Assembly: GCA_003508835.1 (NCBI GenBank)
Contig: PUFA01000003.1
Location: 23,197,501-23,261,500 of the forward strand
From: Eonycteris spelaea
Taxonomy: Eukaryota > Chordata > Mammalia > Chiroptera > Pteropodidae
Direction: 5' to 3'
Length of the DNA: 64,000 nucleotides
In this document: piece by piece, positions 10,899 through 23,560 of the stretch
How the letters are laid out: each line of letters opens with the position of its first letter
Position numbering within the stretch: the stretch's first letter is position 1
Position numbers and translations under genes: made by a program
Notes under the pieces: model-generated
Databases searched by the model: none
Seen by the model: only the letters and a program-made list of their open reading frames with translations
What the model was told of the DNA's origin: nothing

Positions 10899-13300
10899 AG
10901 AGGAAAATAAAAGTCTAACCCGTGAATAGTCACCACAGCACAAAAATGTATTTTTTTCCTGTTGCTTAAACTGACAAAGTAATTATAAATATGCATTATT
11001 CTGATTGGTTCAACATTATATATTTAAAATACAAACACACTTGAAAATATCCACAGGTTTTGTGACTTATCCTCATTTTGTGCCAAAATACCAGAATGTG
11101 AACTGGAAGGACCTGCACTGTGTCCTGCAGTCTGACTTAGGGCTTCAGGCCAGCAGAGTCTAATGTTCAAAGATGGGTGATTCCTGTCCCTGAAGTTCAC
11201 GCGGACTTAACCTTCGTCAGCATCCTCAGGTTCTGGATCATCGAGAAACTCTTCCTGGTTTCTATCCAAAATCTCTTAAGTGAGATGGACTTTTTGATAC
11301 AGTTAGAATCCACTTTTAAGGAACTTAAAGAAATATCATATTTGTTATGGTATATCTTGTCCATATAAAAGCATGTACTTTTAAGTTTCATAAATCAAGT
11401 ATTTAATATATATTGTATTCGTGGATAACAATTTAATAATGGAGTGGTTTAGGAATATTATGTTGTGAAATCCAAGAGAAGTTCATTTAGTTAATGCTTT
11501 GATTTTGAATCTCTAACGTAATTTTGATAGCACTCGACAGTTTACAAAACGTTTTTGAGAGGGATATTTAGAATTTAATATTTTGACATTAGATTTTAGT
11601 TTTGGGGTTAGCTCAGACTAGTGAAAACTATGACCACTTGCTTTATGAAGTTTTATAACTAAAAAAACATGAATATGGGAAATCAGAAAACACAATTTTG
11701 AAGTTTTTTTTGAGAGATGAACTTTCTTTAAAGCCATCTTTAATCTTTAAAATTGGCCTCTACCAAGAAGTGAACAGAGCTCCATAATTCTATAGTTTCT
11801 ACCAGGTGAACTTCTAATAAGCAGGAAGCATCTTTACAGGCAAAATTAAGAAATTATAAAATGTGACTGATGAAGCATATTAAAAAGTCTGATGAAATTA
11901 AAGAATATCTGTGTATACAAATGCTACAGATTAACTTTCCACAAATGGCAGCATCTTTACTAAGTAGTTTTATTGTCCAGTAGGAATTTCTAAATACATT
12001 GAGTCAAAGAATTTGCTTTCTGCCCCCCTCCAAATTTAAAGCACTATATGAGGCCTTTGTTACAGAATTTATGTGTGAACCCTGTCTTTTTTTTTGGAAG
12101 TGGGGCGGGGGACAGTGAGTGTCATCATACTGTCCTTTCTGCCCAGTTTGAGAGTCATCTTACAATAAGTTTGATTTGTTTGCTCTGTGGAGGTATTTCT
12201 GCCAGGACAGTCTATTTTTTTTATTATAGTCTTCTCTTTCACAGTTAATAGTTTGCATACAGTCAAACAAAAAATTACTTTGATAATTAAAATATGGCTA
12301 GCTATTAAAAATGCAGATTTTTAAGTGGGTGAACATCAGGTAGATCTGGGTTGATCATACTACAGGCTTAGTGAAATCCACAATTAGACAAACTCTAAAG
12401 AAGGCAGAGAAGATAAAGACATCAGGTAATAAATTTCTAGTTATGTATTATATGTTGACCAGACGTAACATATAATATGTGTAAAAAGCATCTCCAAAGA
12501 GACTATTCCATATGGCTCTGAATAGCACTGATTTGGTTAGTGCTCTGATTTGTAAGAATGTATCTTCAATACTAAATAAGATAAGCTTGTTCTAAAATAT
12601 TGTTATAACTAATATTTTTAAAAACTTGATTATTTTTACCAAAGGAGTATTTTCCTTCTGTTAAATATGGAAGTTTAATTTTTAACCTAAAACGTAAATA
12701 AATTTTACAAATGATTAATTCTAGCCTTTTAAAAAATATGTAGGAGAGTCAATTAAGAAAAAATCTAAATGATAAATGTTCAAGAAATTAAAGAATTGAT
12801 TTAATTAAATGTTACATATTTTAGTATTTGTTATTTTGAGATTTCCAGGGATAAAAAACAGACTACAGATTGAGACTACTGAGTTGGGAATTAAAGCCTA
12901 GAATGTGAATAATTAGATTTTTAAAATATCATTGTGAATATAAAATGTTAATCTCTCTTTTTTGGTATATTAAAAAATATTAAATAGAAAAAAGAATATT
13001 TTAATAAAATATTTAAAATTTTTAATTGAGTATGAAAAAACTTAAACCTAGTTCCAAATATTATTTGAGATCAAGGGATAAAGTGTGATGCATATGTGAA
13101 GACTCAAAATGTGAGTTTTCTTTATTATCAATAAGAAATCTACTTTTAGTTTCCTTCTGTGATCATTTATTTCAGCTTCATAAAGATTTCTGACCAATTT
13201 GAGGAATTCTGTCTTCTTCTGTTTGAGTTACATGTCTCTCTTGTTATGTATTTGATGGAATATATAAATGGCTTTTTTTTTTTGTATTTAATGTATATGG
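10899..13300 (+). other. C18orf54 3' UTR and flank
   Basis: The 3' UTR begins at 10899. AATAAA at 10906-10911 is too close to the stop to be the likely main signal; another lies at 12697-12702. The poly(A) site cannot be fixed from sequence. 11177-11391 shows short overlapping open frames on both strands, but no family is recognised. The rest is AT-rich with nothing further seen. Confidence 0.45.
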
Positions 13301-14140
13301 ACAATGTCTTGTTAAATTACATATAGCTATACCAAAATGTTGCCTGAGGATGAATCATGACAAGATTTCTTTCACCCCCACCTATATTTTGAATCCATGG
13401 AATCACTCAGATCTGAATTTTTATTTCATTTTTTACTTTTCACGATGTCTCAAAACCTATTTGGTGGAAGTGCTACATGAAGTCAGCATGTCAAAAGGCA
13501 GTAGTATGAAAGGAAGCGAGAGAAGCAAAAGGCCAATAAAATCGATAATTTCTAAACAACCGAGATTTTTTCAGATGTGAAAGACTGTATCATTCTATCC
13601 CATCTATCAATTGACTGTTTCATAGGTGGTTATATGTTGGGTTGTAGTGCCTGTCATGGGTGGGGCAAACTTAGGCCTAGTCCTGAACACCCTGTATGCA
13701 TACAGCAGGTTATATCGTTAGATATTTTTCCTATGATTTTGAAATTATCCCTTTCCTATTTCTCTGCTTTCTTTCTTTCCTTCTTTATAGTTGTCTGTGG
13801 TTAAGAGCATTTTCTCTTTTTGAATTAAAAAATCTTTGCTTTTTATCCCCAGTCTATTCCACATTAGCCTTACCCTAGACTTTACCTGTCTGTGTGACAA
13901 CCTTTCTCACAATGTAGTAACTTTTTACCGCAATGTAACAAATATACCGTGTCCATCCTTCATACCTTAGCAGTCGAGTCCATTTGCCTCCTGACGCCTA
14001 CTTCAGCCTTTTAAATATTCCTCCCCTCACTTTCAAACTTTCCACGGAAGACAGGCTGACTGGTCAATGCAAGACACTGTCGTACACCACTGTCACCTTA
14101 CTGGTTTATTTCAGCAAATTTTCTGTTCCTAAGTTGCTTT
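13301..14140. other. Intergenic, no recognised content
   Basis: Moderately AT-rich unique sequence. Short open frames at 13350-13878 have no recognisable domain or codon signature. Confidence 0.5.
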
Positions 14141-14153
14141 ACTCAGTTTCTCC

Positions 14154-14158
14154 CATAC

Positions 14159-14212
<54 letters not shown>

Positions 14213-14239
14213 GTATATGTATATGTATGTATGTATATA
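14154..14239. repeat. (ACATAT)n/(GTATAT)n microsatellite with palindromic centre
   Basis: An ACATAT array switches to its own reverse complement at about 14211/14212. The two halves form a perfect palindrome of about 34 bp (17-bp arms). Confidence 0.9.
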
Positions 14240-15955
14240 GTGCATATTATTTCTCATACTTGAAACACTCAATTTTCTTCCATTTTGCTTATCTAAAGCT
14301 TATTCTGCCATTTTTTTTTTTTAAAGCTCCGAGTATTGTATTTCCTTTTCCAAATATTCTAACCTTCCAAACTCTGGTAGGTTGGCTTCCCTTTTTCCTT
14401 CCCCTATCATTCATTTAGCAATTTCTTGTTTTATTTTGGAAGGGTTACTTTTTGATGTTGCTGCTGCTCTTTGTCAAATAAAATGGACATTTGTGTAAGC
14501 AGTTTTGATAACTTAGCTGTAAGCTTTCTAACCAGTTGAGCCCTCAAAACTAAGGTATTTGTTTTTACGTATTTTATGTTTTATCAGATATAAACTTTTA
14601 CGGATCTAGATCTATGTCTAGGACGACTGTCAGTGGCTGGTTTTCATTCTGCTGCTTTGAGCCCGGCTTGATGGGAAACTCAGTCTGGGTCCGATCTAGA
14701 AACAGAAACCCCACCGTAATTTTAAAGAAGGGAAGTTTAACATAAAGTTTCAAACTATGAACAAAAAAGATATATGAGAACTTGATATGGTACCCCAGAG
14801 CTGAGGGAGAGTACCGAAGGAAGGACAGACGAGGAAGAGGGGTCCTCGGATTTGGGTTCAGACATTGTCAAAGAGGTGGTCGCAGCCCACTGGATGGCAT
14901 AGTTTACTTGTTTGCCCAGACCAGAGTTGGTCTGGAGGTTAGCAGAAAGCCGCTCTCCAACGTTCACGAAAGCTGCAGCTGGTGACAGGGTGTGTGGGCA
15001 TGCAGGGGAGACCAGTCCCAGTGTTGGCATGAGGCATTTGCGCTGGGTCGAAGGAAAGTGATCACCAGCCTGGGCCTGGTCCAGGAGGTTGTCACGTAGA
15101 ACCATGTGTGCCGGACGTCTTCACACCCCCCTGTTTACTGACTGTACAGCTACCAGAAAGCAGAAGGAGAGCTCTTTCATGGTGAATTTGGTGCTGAGAG
15201 ACTATAAATTGATAACTGACTGGCACAGAAACTGATCAGGTTCTAGTAAGGTTTTGGTGGGAGAGAACATCATAAGAGAAATACAAAATGCCTCACCTGT
15301 CTCCCTCTGCCCTCCCTGTTTTGCAATATATGACGTGGCCTGTCCAAACCAAGTGAGCATAAAGGTGAGATAGCAAACATGTCAGGTCATTTAGAAAACA
15401 GGCACAGTGAGAAACCTTGGGCCTTTTGCAAAATCTAAGAAATCTGATAACTTTGTGAAAGACAATAGTTGCGAACTAGGAATCTGGGACTGTTAGAAGT
15501 GTTCTGGAATTATATAAATGATCCTCAGAGATAATAGAGTATTCTTTCCATTGCTTTTCATCAAGGTGGCCACTTGCTTTCTAGGAATGTTTCTAGAAAT
15601 GGCATGTTTCCTGCAGTCGAAATGCTTTGTTTTGTATGCTTGATTCTTGCTTCAATTAAGCCACAGTTTGCTTTTCCGTGTCCGTTTGCTTTCCTGTGTC
15701 TTCCACATATTGCTCTTAATTTTGCTTTCAAGACAATCTCATGCATTTCAACCTTCCTAGTATTGAAGCCAACAAAAGTAATGCCCCTTTCACCTTTTGG
15801 GTTAAGTGTTTCTAGTTTCTGAATTATTTCTCTGGGCAAAGTTTTATGTTTCTTTATTATTGTCTCACTTTTTGGATTTTCTCTAGTTTTCAGTGTTCTG
15901 GTGTTTATATTTTTAAATTATCCAGAGCCCTACTTAATAGCAAAGGTAGAATATA
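14240..15955. other. Intergenic, with an unexplained GC-richer block at 14770-15130
   Basis: Between 14770 and 15130 the base composition rises and both strands carry open frames (14755-15105 minus, 14782-14985 plus). Neither shows a known domain. It may be an old LTR or other repeat. The remainder looks like unique intergenic DNA; a pair of mirror open frames at 15561-15839 is not convincing. Confidence 0.4.
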
Positions 15956-15959
15956 CACT

Positions 15960-16310
15960 TTTTTCTTTTTCAATTGAGATATAATCGATATTGGTTTCTG
16001 GTATAAAAAAATGATTTGACAATTATATACATTGTGAAATGATCACAATAGGTCTAGTGAAAATCCATCCACTTTATTTTTTTTCTCACTGCTACCTCTA
16101 GCTAATTTTTTTCAGCTTTCTTGAGCTATAATTGACAATTGTAAGATTTTTAAAGTATACATCATGGTGATTTGAACTGCTGTTCCCTCACGCGACAGTC
16201 CATTTCCTTCCCCACTTGGCCGAGATCTCCCTTCTAATGGTTATGTGATATACATTGTGAAAAGATATCCCTGGTTAATATATCCATCTTCTCGTATTTA
16301 TCTGTCTTTT
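15960..16310 (-). mobile_element. L1 3' end, minus strand
   Basis: Reverse L1 3' UTR: 'caattgagatataatcgatat', 'acaattatatacattgtgaaatgatcacaa', 'gagctataattgacaattg', 'aagtatacatcatggtgatttga', 'tatacattgtgaaaagat'. The motif occurs twice, so two overlapping L1 3' ends may be present. Confidence 0.7.
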
Positions 16311-17089
16311 TTTTTGTAAATTGTTTTCATTTTTTAAAAATGTGGCACCAGAAGTCCAAAATGCATAGAGTAAAATGAGACTCTGCATTTTAATAATTTA
16401 TTACTCCATTCAACTAGCATTTATTTGGCTCCTGGCACTGTGCTAGATGTGTGTGAAGTTGGATGGAAGAGAAGGGAGTGCAATGGGAGGGAGAAGTGAT
16501 GCTGAATAACAAGGCGTGACTCTTACGACTCAGCGGTGGAAATGTATAAACGGATACAGTTTCACTACAACCGGGTAAGTACCATTTCAGGTAAATGAAG
16601 ATGGAGCTACTGCTGTAAAGGCACAGAAGATGGAACAGCTAAGTGGCCTGGGAAAAAAACAGGAATAATTTTACTCAGGAGGGAATACTTGGGTTTACCT
16701 GGAAAAATGGACAAGTTTGTCATCAAAGCAATTGGAAGGATATCTATTTTAGGCAGAGGGTAATATGTCCAGAGATTTGAATGGTAAAAAGGTCCGATAC
16801 AGAATTTATTGACTTAGGATTTGTATGTTGTGTGTCGTAGTGGAAGAAACCCGCTCTTTAGTATCTGGCAGATTTTATGATTCCACCATGTATTAGCTCT
16901 TTATTGTGAACCAGATACTTGACATTGCCTGAGTCTTTTTTGTTTGCCTTTCCATTTTTAATAGGGGCTTTGCATTTTTGTTTCAAGGGTTAAAAGATGT
17001 TATGCCTCATACATAAGACCTCAGTAAGTAAGACCTGCTAATATGGTTATACATCTAGTTTGGAGAAGCACTAGGAGTAAGACCTAAGG

Positions 17090-17605
17090 CAGCTGCCACT
17101 CGTGCCTCCCCATTCAGATGTCCCCACTATACCAAGAATTATCCTCTAGAAACATTCCCATAATGTTACATCTTTTCTCAAAATTTCCAGTGGCTTCCCC
17201 ACCTCAGAGTTAATGTGAATCTGCTAAAGCCTAAAAATCCTTGTGTGGCATGCCAACACCTCTCCTCACCCGTCAACTCCCAAACCAGAAGATTTCCTCC
17301 CGATCCATTTGCTCTCTGACTCAGCCACATTGGTCTTGCTGTTCTCTACAAACATGCTTCTGCCTCCAGGCCTTTGCACGTTCCTCCACCTGGACAGTCT
17401 TTCCTCAAATACCCCATGAGTCACTCACTATCGAGAGGCCTACCTTGACCCTCACCACTCCCCATACCATTATCCTTTGGCTTTTACTCCTACTTTGTTT
17501 TTCTTCACTTAAGGCTGAAGGTATTGTTTTCATCCTCCAGAACTAGGGTAGTGCCTAGCAGTGATTTAAATCGCTACATAAATATTTGTTCTCTGAATGA
17601 GGCTG
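17090..17605 (+). mobile_element. L2 3' end, plus strand
   Basis: L2 3' UTR text in order: 'ccagtggcttccccacct', 'caggcctttgcacgttcctcc', 'gaggcctaccttgaccctcacc', 'tagggtagtgcctagcagtg', and the terminal 'aaatatttgttctctgaatga'. Confidence 0.75.
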
Positions 17606-18429
17606 AGAAAGTGGCTTTGGGGCCTATCTCAGGCACCTGAGTATACCCGGCTAAGACTTTTGTATTGTGTTCTGTGGGCAAAAGGGGCCCAGCGGTTTTG
17701 ATACAGCCTAAACGGATATTAACTTTTTTGTTAGTCACCGTGTTGATTTGTGTTTGCAGTCAAGTTGAACTTTTTTTCCAAATGCTAAAGCCAATCATTT
17801 CCCTTGCAGGAGTTCTTAAAACTGATTTCATGGTGTAAATGCATTATGCTAGTAATTTCTTTAGGGAGTAAAGAAAGCTGGAATGCAGGCCTTAGTTCTA
17901 GTTCAGAAGTATAGAGCTACTTTTACTGAGGTTCCTATTATGTTTTAGTGTAAAATAAGTTCCCAGAATGTAGGCTTTATTTTTTTATAATGATTAGAGG
18001 GCTGTTGATTTGCCTTGGGTTGCAATACTGGATTTACTGAATGATTAATTTGGGTTTTTGGACAAGAGTATAAGACAACAAATGAGCAAAAAAGTTTTTT
18101 GGAAGAGGATTCAGAAGCTCTGATGAGAGTAGAATGTTGTGCATAACTTGGCTGAGCCAGGGCTGGAAGGGACATGATAATGCCCCTGACGAACTAATTC
18201 AGCACCCCCTAAATCATTTAAGTCTTCATTTTCTTTTAGAGAGACCTAGGGGAAATATGAAAAAATTTATGCAGAAGCTGCTTTACTTACTTCACTATTG
18301 CAAGTTAAAGCAGAATCATTATTCTAAAAAATAAAAATTTCTGCTGTAGTTCTTTCTCTGTGTGTAGTTTTCTGAGTCAGATTTTTTAGGCTTTAAAATT
18401 TAAGTGTAATATTACTTTCCCCCCTTATT

Positions 18430-18600
18430 AACTGGGGTGCCTTGGACAAGTTGCCGCTTTAAGTTTCAATTTTAAAGCAGAGTTAATGATACTTGGCTCA
18501 TACAGTTTTGAGGATTAAACGAGGTAATGCTTGCAAAATGCTTGCTTAGCTCAGCGCTTTACACATAAGTGCCCACTGTTAGCTATTATTGATAAATACA
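18430..18600 (+). repeat. MIR SINE fragment
   Basis: MIR 3' two thirds: 'ccttggacaagttgccgc', 'gttaatgatacttggctcata', 'gttttgaggattaaacgagg', 'gctcagcgctttacacataa', 'gttagctattatt'. Confidence 0.75.
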
Positions 18601-18722
18601 ATTGTGTCAGTACTTTTTTTCAGAATTTTAGCTGATTATAATTGCCATTGAGTTGCCTGCATTGGGATTTTTTGTACAAACAGGTACAGGTTAGTGTTTC
18701 AAGGGCTGTTTAAAATATTTTC

Positions 18723-18736
18723 CCACCAGAGGGTGC
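18723..18736 (+). promoter_or_regulatory. CTCF-like site
   Basis: CCACCAGAGGGTGC agrees at 13 of 14 positions with the CTCF core as I know it (CCASYAGRKGGCRS); only the C after GG is T. It lies between the two genes, where a boundary element would be plausible. Single-motif evidence only. Confidence 0.4.
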
Positions 18737-18739
18737 TGT

Positions 18740-20330
18740 CTACTTTGGCAGTAATAAGAAACTGCCTGGTTAGCTCACTACCCCTTAATTTGGTTTTGAG
18801 CTCAGTCGCTCGCATTCATTCTCCAGTTACAACTCTTGAAGGCTGTGCTGGAATATGTTAAGAAGTGCGCTTTCTTATTTCCCCCTGCTTCCCCACACCA
18901 AGGTATAACTGCATTTTGTTTTGAGGAGGGAGAAGCATCTATCCATTCGGTAAACCAGATCTATTTTTTTTTTTTTTTTGACTTAAGACATGACTCGGAT
19001 CCCAATGCCTTCTCTTCGCATGCTTCACACCACCAGTGGGCTTGCATTGTGCCAAGTCTCTGCCTTGTTACCCTCTCCACACTCACATAATGGAAGAGTG
19101 ATCCTTGGCACACACTGTTGCCATTGTAAAAGAGTGGCCCTTGAGAGATAATGAGCTTTGAGTCCTCAGCAAGATATTGTGGACTGGGAGTGGAGGTTCA
19201 AGAGAAGTACCCTTGTTACTTCTCATCCTTGAGGCCTCTTCTCCATATGATTAAAGCAAGTTTAGACTAACCAGTCGCTGTAGCCTCCTCAACATCTCTC
19301 GTTTTAAGTCAGCAACAAAAGGTGTGGGGTGGGGAAAGAGAAAGTCAGCAAGGGGGTACAAAAGATGAAATAGAAACTGATGACATCACTGGTTTGAACT
19401 AACATCTTGCTTAGGTTAATCTTGTCATGGTTTAGTAGAAGCTTCAGATTCCCCCCTGCTGACTATGCCTGCCAGGTGACTTTGCAGGAGGGATTGTAAC
19501 ATCCATAGTCCAGTCTGCATGCGACCTACTATTCTCTCCCTTGTTTCAGTCTGTATACAGTCGAATATCAATTGTGAGGGGCCTGGTTACTATGTCAGGC
19601 CTCCACTTAGCCATTGCCACTAAGGGGAGCCTCCAAACACGAAAAGATGGGTAGGATATAGAGATAAGGGTGAGGAGTAGCGTGGAGGATCCGCCACAAT
19701 CACTGGAATGCTAGAGATTCTCTAATGCCTAATGGGGCTAGTATGCAGGGCTCTCCTTTGAGTCATCTTTGTAGAATCCTGAACTGTAAAACTAGGAGCT
19801 AGAGTCCCAGTAGCCCAGTTCTCAGTTCTAGAAATGTCTAGATTTAATAGCATAGATTTTTCATAGTCTTCTCTATGACCCATAGTCTCAGAGTCAAATG
19901 AAGTTCAACTCTTAGCATTAACTGAGTATCAGGGGCCTCTCTGGCTGTCAGAAGGCCTTACTTCTCAAGCATGACCCAAACCAGGGGTTGATTCAGTAAT
20001 TTGAACAGTATCTTGTCCCATGATCATGTATCCTGACTTCCAATACAAAAGGCAAAGGGTAGGAATGCTTTTAATGTTGGCAGAGTTGAGGGGTGACATT
20101 AGAGATAACTAAGGGTTTTCCAAAGGCTATATAGACAGTTAAAAGTGAGCAACCACTAGTTCTATGGGAACTAGATTATAAACAATCTAGTAGAAATAAT
20201 CATACTTTTAACAAAGCAGGATCCACCTTACCTGGAAGAGAAGCCAATAAGTGGTGATTAACTGATCCTTATTACACACCTTTCTAGATCTAGGTCCTGA
20301 ATCTGGGAGTGGAGAGAAATATTGTATTCT
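18740..20330. other. Intergenic, no recognised content
   Basis: Unique-looking sequence of moderate GC, with a T-run at about 18965-18980. Short open frames (18836-19090, 20208-20399) show no domain. Confidence 0.45.
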
Positions 20331-20334
20331 AGAG

Positions 20335-22227
20335 CAGAGGCGGGCCACCTGTGACCCGCAGGTTGAATCTAGCCTGCTGCTGGTTTTCATATAGTCCATA
20401 AGCTAAGAATACTTTATGTTTTTAAATGAATAAAATTTAAAAAATGAAAAATATTTTATGGCACAAAAATATGATCTACATAACATTACTAAGCACTCAT
20501 CAAAGTATTTCCAATTCATGGCAAAGTGACAGTCAATTAGAAAAAAATTTTTTTAATCATCAAAGCAGAATTTCTTGATAAAAGTGAAGAACAAAAATGA
20601 GGCTGAAGGCACAGGAAGTTCTGAGTGGCTTATTTGTTAGCCAAATAAGGAAAACTACCAAGAGTGGGTTAATTCCATTATGATTGATTGCACCAACAGA
20701 AGGGATATTTCAGAGAGAATAAACTTGTTTAGGATTATTAGCTTTTTGGGGAAAATAGTTGACCAAATAGTTGACATTGGAACAACATCAGTAGTGAATC
20801 AAAAATCAGGGCAAATGATTTCAATGGTTTTTCTTGGCTCTTGATGAATCCAAAAGATGGTTATTGACACTAAGTTGTTTTTTGTTCCAAAAGTCAGTGC
20901 TGACTTTGAAGTGAAAAAGGAATCAGCTTCTATGAATAGTCTTCACGTTACAACTAAAGGGGAAATACTTCAAAGAGGTTGAGAAAAATTAAACATGAAG
21001 AATCTGCTTAGATAGCTGTATTACAACTTACAGTAATAAAAATAAAAAAACTTAGTTCACAAGTTTACTAGTCTTATGAAAATGTAGGATGTTTACAGTT
21101 TATTCATGGTATTATGAATTAGCAGGTGCTTTGGAGAAAATATTTGAGTCTACCATGTGTTGCTGAAACAGTAGTGTCAATGGTGAACTTCGTTTGCTCT
21201 TGTGAAAAACCTTCATCAATTCTCTGAATTTTTGTCAGAAACAAGCTGAATCTTCTCTTTTTGTCCTGCCACACATCAGTTTGATGGCTCAGCAGTGGTG
21301 AAGTTTTATTGTGATTTTTGAAAATCTGAGAGCCAAAATTGAATTTTTTCTTAATGGGAAGAACCAGCCTCAACTGTAATGGAACTCAGAATGACTTTGA
21401 AAATTAGCCTTTGAGGCAGACTTCATAATGTTTCTTAATGAATTCAACCTAAAATTGCGAGGCAAAACATCAATTTTATGTAAATTTTAAACTGTAGTAA
21501 AGTCATTTTGATGACAACTAATGTTGCTTGAATCTTAAGTAATGTCAAACACTTGCCATGCTTTCAAATGTTAAAACAAGAATCCAGATGTCCACTCCCA
21601 CACAAATTTGCAGTGGATATATTTTCTAAGCTAAAACTAGTTTCAGCACATTTTTTGGACCTCCATGCAAGTATGAAGGAGATTTCCGAATTTTAAAACC
21701 CACTTGATTGTGCAATTGAAGAGTTTTTTCCTTACCTTCAATTGGAGGTGATTAATGTAATGACATATTTTAAAAGGCAGATAAGAAAGAAAAGAATCTA
21801 ATAGGTTTCTATAAATGCTTTTCAAATGATGAATATGCTCAACTAAAATAATACATTTGTGGACTGGTATCAGTATTTGTCAGTAGCTATCTGCGTGAAA
21901 AGACTTTTTGAAAGATGAATTATGTAAGATCCCATATGGGTGAGCATTAACAGTTGAACATTTGTCATTGGTTTCAACGAAGAGAACTAACTTGGAATCT
22001 CAATTAAGTGAAATGTTACCCCCCCAAATTCAGTTTTTCTCATTAGACTTGTATTACAAAAAAAAAAAAAGTGCTCATTATGATGTGAATTTTTATCAAA
22101 ACATTTGTGGAATTTGTTTTCTCTCAATATATAATATCTATGTAATCACTTTGATTCTGCTTCTTGGACCACAAAAACTAAAACATTTATTATTTGGGCC
22201 TTTACAGGACAATTTGGTTGACCCCTG
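20335..22227 (+). mobile_element. Near full-length dead hAT-Charlie-type DNA transposon
   Basis: The ends are diverged terminal inverted repeats (CAGAGGCGGGCCACC at the left; reverse complement CAGGGGTCAACC at the right). They are flanked by 8-bp target copies TTCTAGAG and CTCAATAG, the first fitting the hAT nTCTAGAn preference. The interior, read on the plus strand in shifting frames, keeps hAT transposase islands such as FFLALDESKR near 20830-20860 and NEFNLKLRGK near 21440-21470. Many stops and frame changes show it is long dead. Several open frames on both strands in this stretch are by-products of the decay. Confidence 0.75.
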
Positions 22228-23329
22228 CTCAATAGGAATATTCTTAGAATATGTGATTGAGGACTAATCCTCTAAATACAGGGCAGGAATATATATTGAA
22301 TACCTGTAGCCCTGTAGAAACTCAACTGCAGCCGAAGACTTGAAGTTTTCTACATATTTATAATTCTTATTGATAGATCCTTTGTTCCATAGACTTCTGA
22401 ACTTGGAGAGGAACAACAATAACAAATAATTTGTAAACCTGTAAAATTTTAAAACCTAATTTTCCCAAGTACTTAAATGATTGCAAACTGGCTAAATTCC
22501 TTGAAATAATTTAAGCTGCAATTTCAAGTAGTATATCTGATTCTTTAGGCTATTTTAAATAGCAGATAAAGTATACATAAATACAATGATTTAAAAATAT
22601 TTTTATAGTTAAGGATAAACCTAAAGCATCAACACTATAACTTTAATTCATTATTTCTGTATTAGATCCTATATTTTCCAGGGGTTATTGTTATATTTCT
22701 TTTGATAGCTCCCTAGGGCTTTAATATTTTGATTATTACCCAGGATTTTTTTTATTATTACCCAGGGTTTTAATTTTGTGCGATGTTGCAGTAATTGAGT
22801 ATCAACAGTTATTGGCTGAAATATTTAACCTGCTTATAGGACTATTAGATGGAGTGGCTTTTTTTTTTTTTTTTAAATCATGAATTTTTACCTTTTATGT
22901 CATGAGACTTTAAGTACTTATCTTTCATACAGATTTTAGCTTTTGAAACTTGACATTTATCCTAGAAATGATTTAATCTTTGAGTTTTCCATGGCCAGCA
23001 GTACCTGAGTCATTGTCCTGTTATTGGATTTTATTCACCTGGTGTATTGGCATTTTTAAAATGTATGTATTCCTTAAAGAATTTTATTATAATTGGTAGG
23101 ATCATTTAGAAGTTTCTTCTTCTAAGAGATGAAGACTGGCTCTGTAGCAATCACAGGCACTGAGTAATCGTTGAGTTCCTTTTTCTTCCAGTTACTAGAT
23201 GTGAACTTTCGTGCTCCACAGTCCTTCCTGGTGTGCTTCTGGTAACTGTTTTCCCGGATTACTCAGCTCACTCGCTGCTCCTTCCCTATGTTTACTGTGG
23301 TGATATCCACATAGTAATAAACATATATA
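22228..23329. other. Intergenic, AT-rich
   Basis: No gene seen. A short direct duplication of 'attattacccaggg/attttt' lies at about 22733-22770, and a T-run at about 22858-22875. Confidence 0.45.
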
Positions 23330-23560
23330 TAATGGTACTTAAAGGATAAATGGCAACATAAAGTATTGATAAGAGAGTTGTAATATAAAGAGATAAATAC
23401 AATAGAATATATATAATTTAAACATATATATCTTTAATAGAAGAAATAAGGTCTCTATACATTATTACTCTTTTATTAAAATATAGAATATATTCTATTG
23501 TACTTTTATATTGCAACTTTATCGATACTTTATATTACCTTTATCCTTTAAGTACTGTTA
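23330..23560. repeat. 230-bp inverted repeat (about 80-bp arms)
   Basis: The left arm (23330-23412, starting taatggtacttaaaggataa) pairs with the right arm (23481-23560, ending atcctttaagtactgtta). I estimate roughly 85% match with small gaps, and a loop of about 68 bp. It could be a non-autonomous DNA transposon of MITE type, or a hairpin-forming element. I do not recognise the family. Confidence 0.8.

Noticed and set aside
10906..10911. AATAAA as the C18orf54 poly(A) signal
   Set aside because: Only 8 nt after the stop codon; unlikely as the main site.
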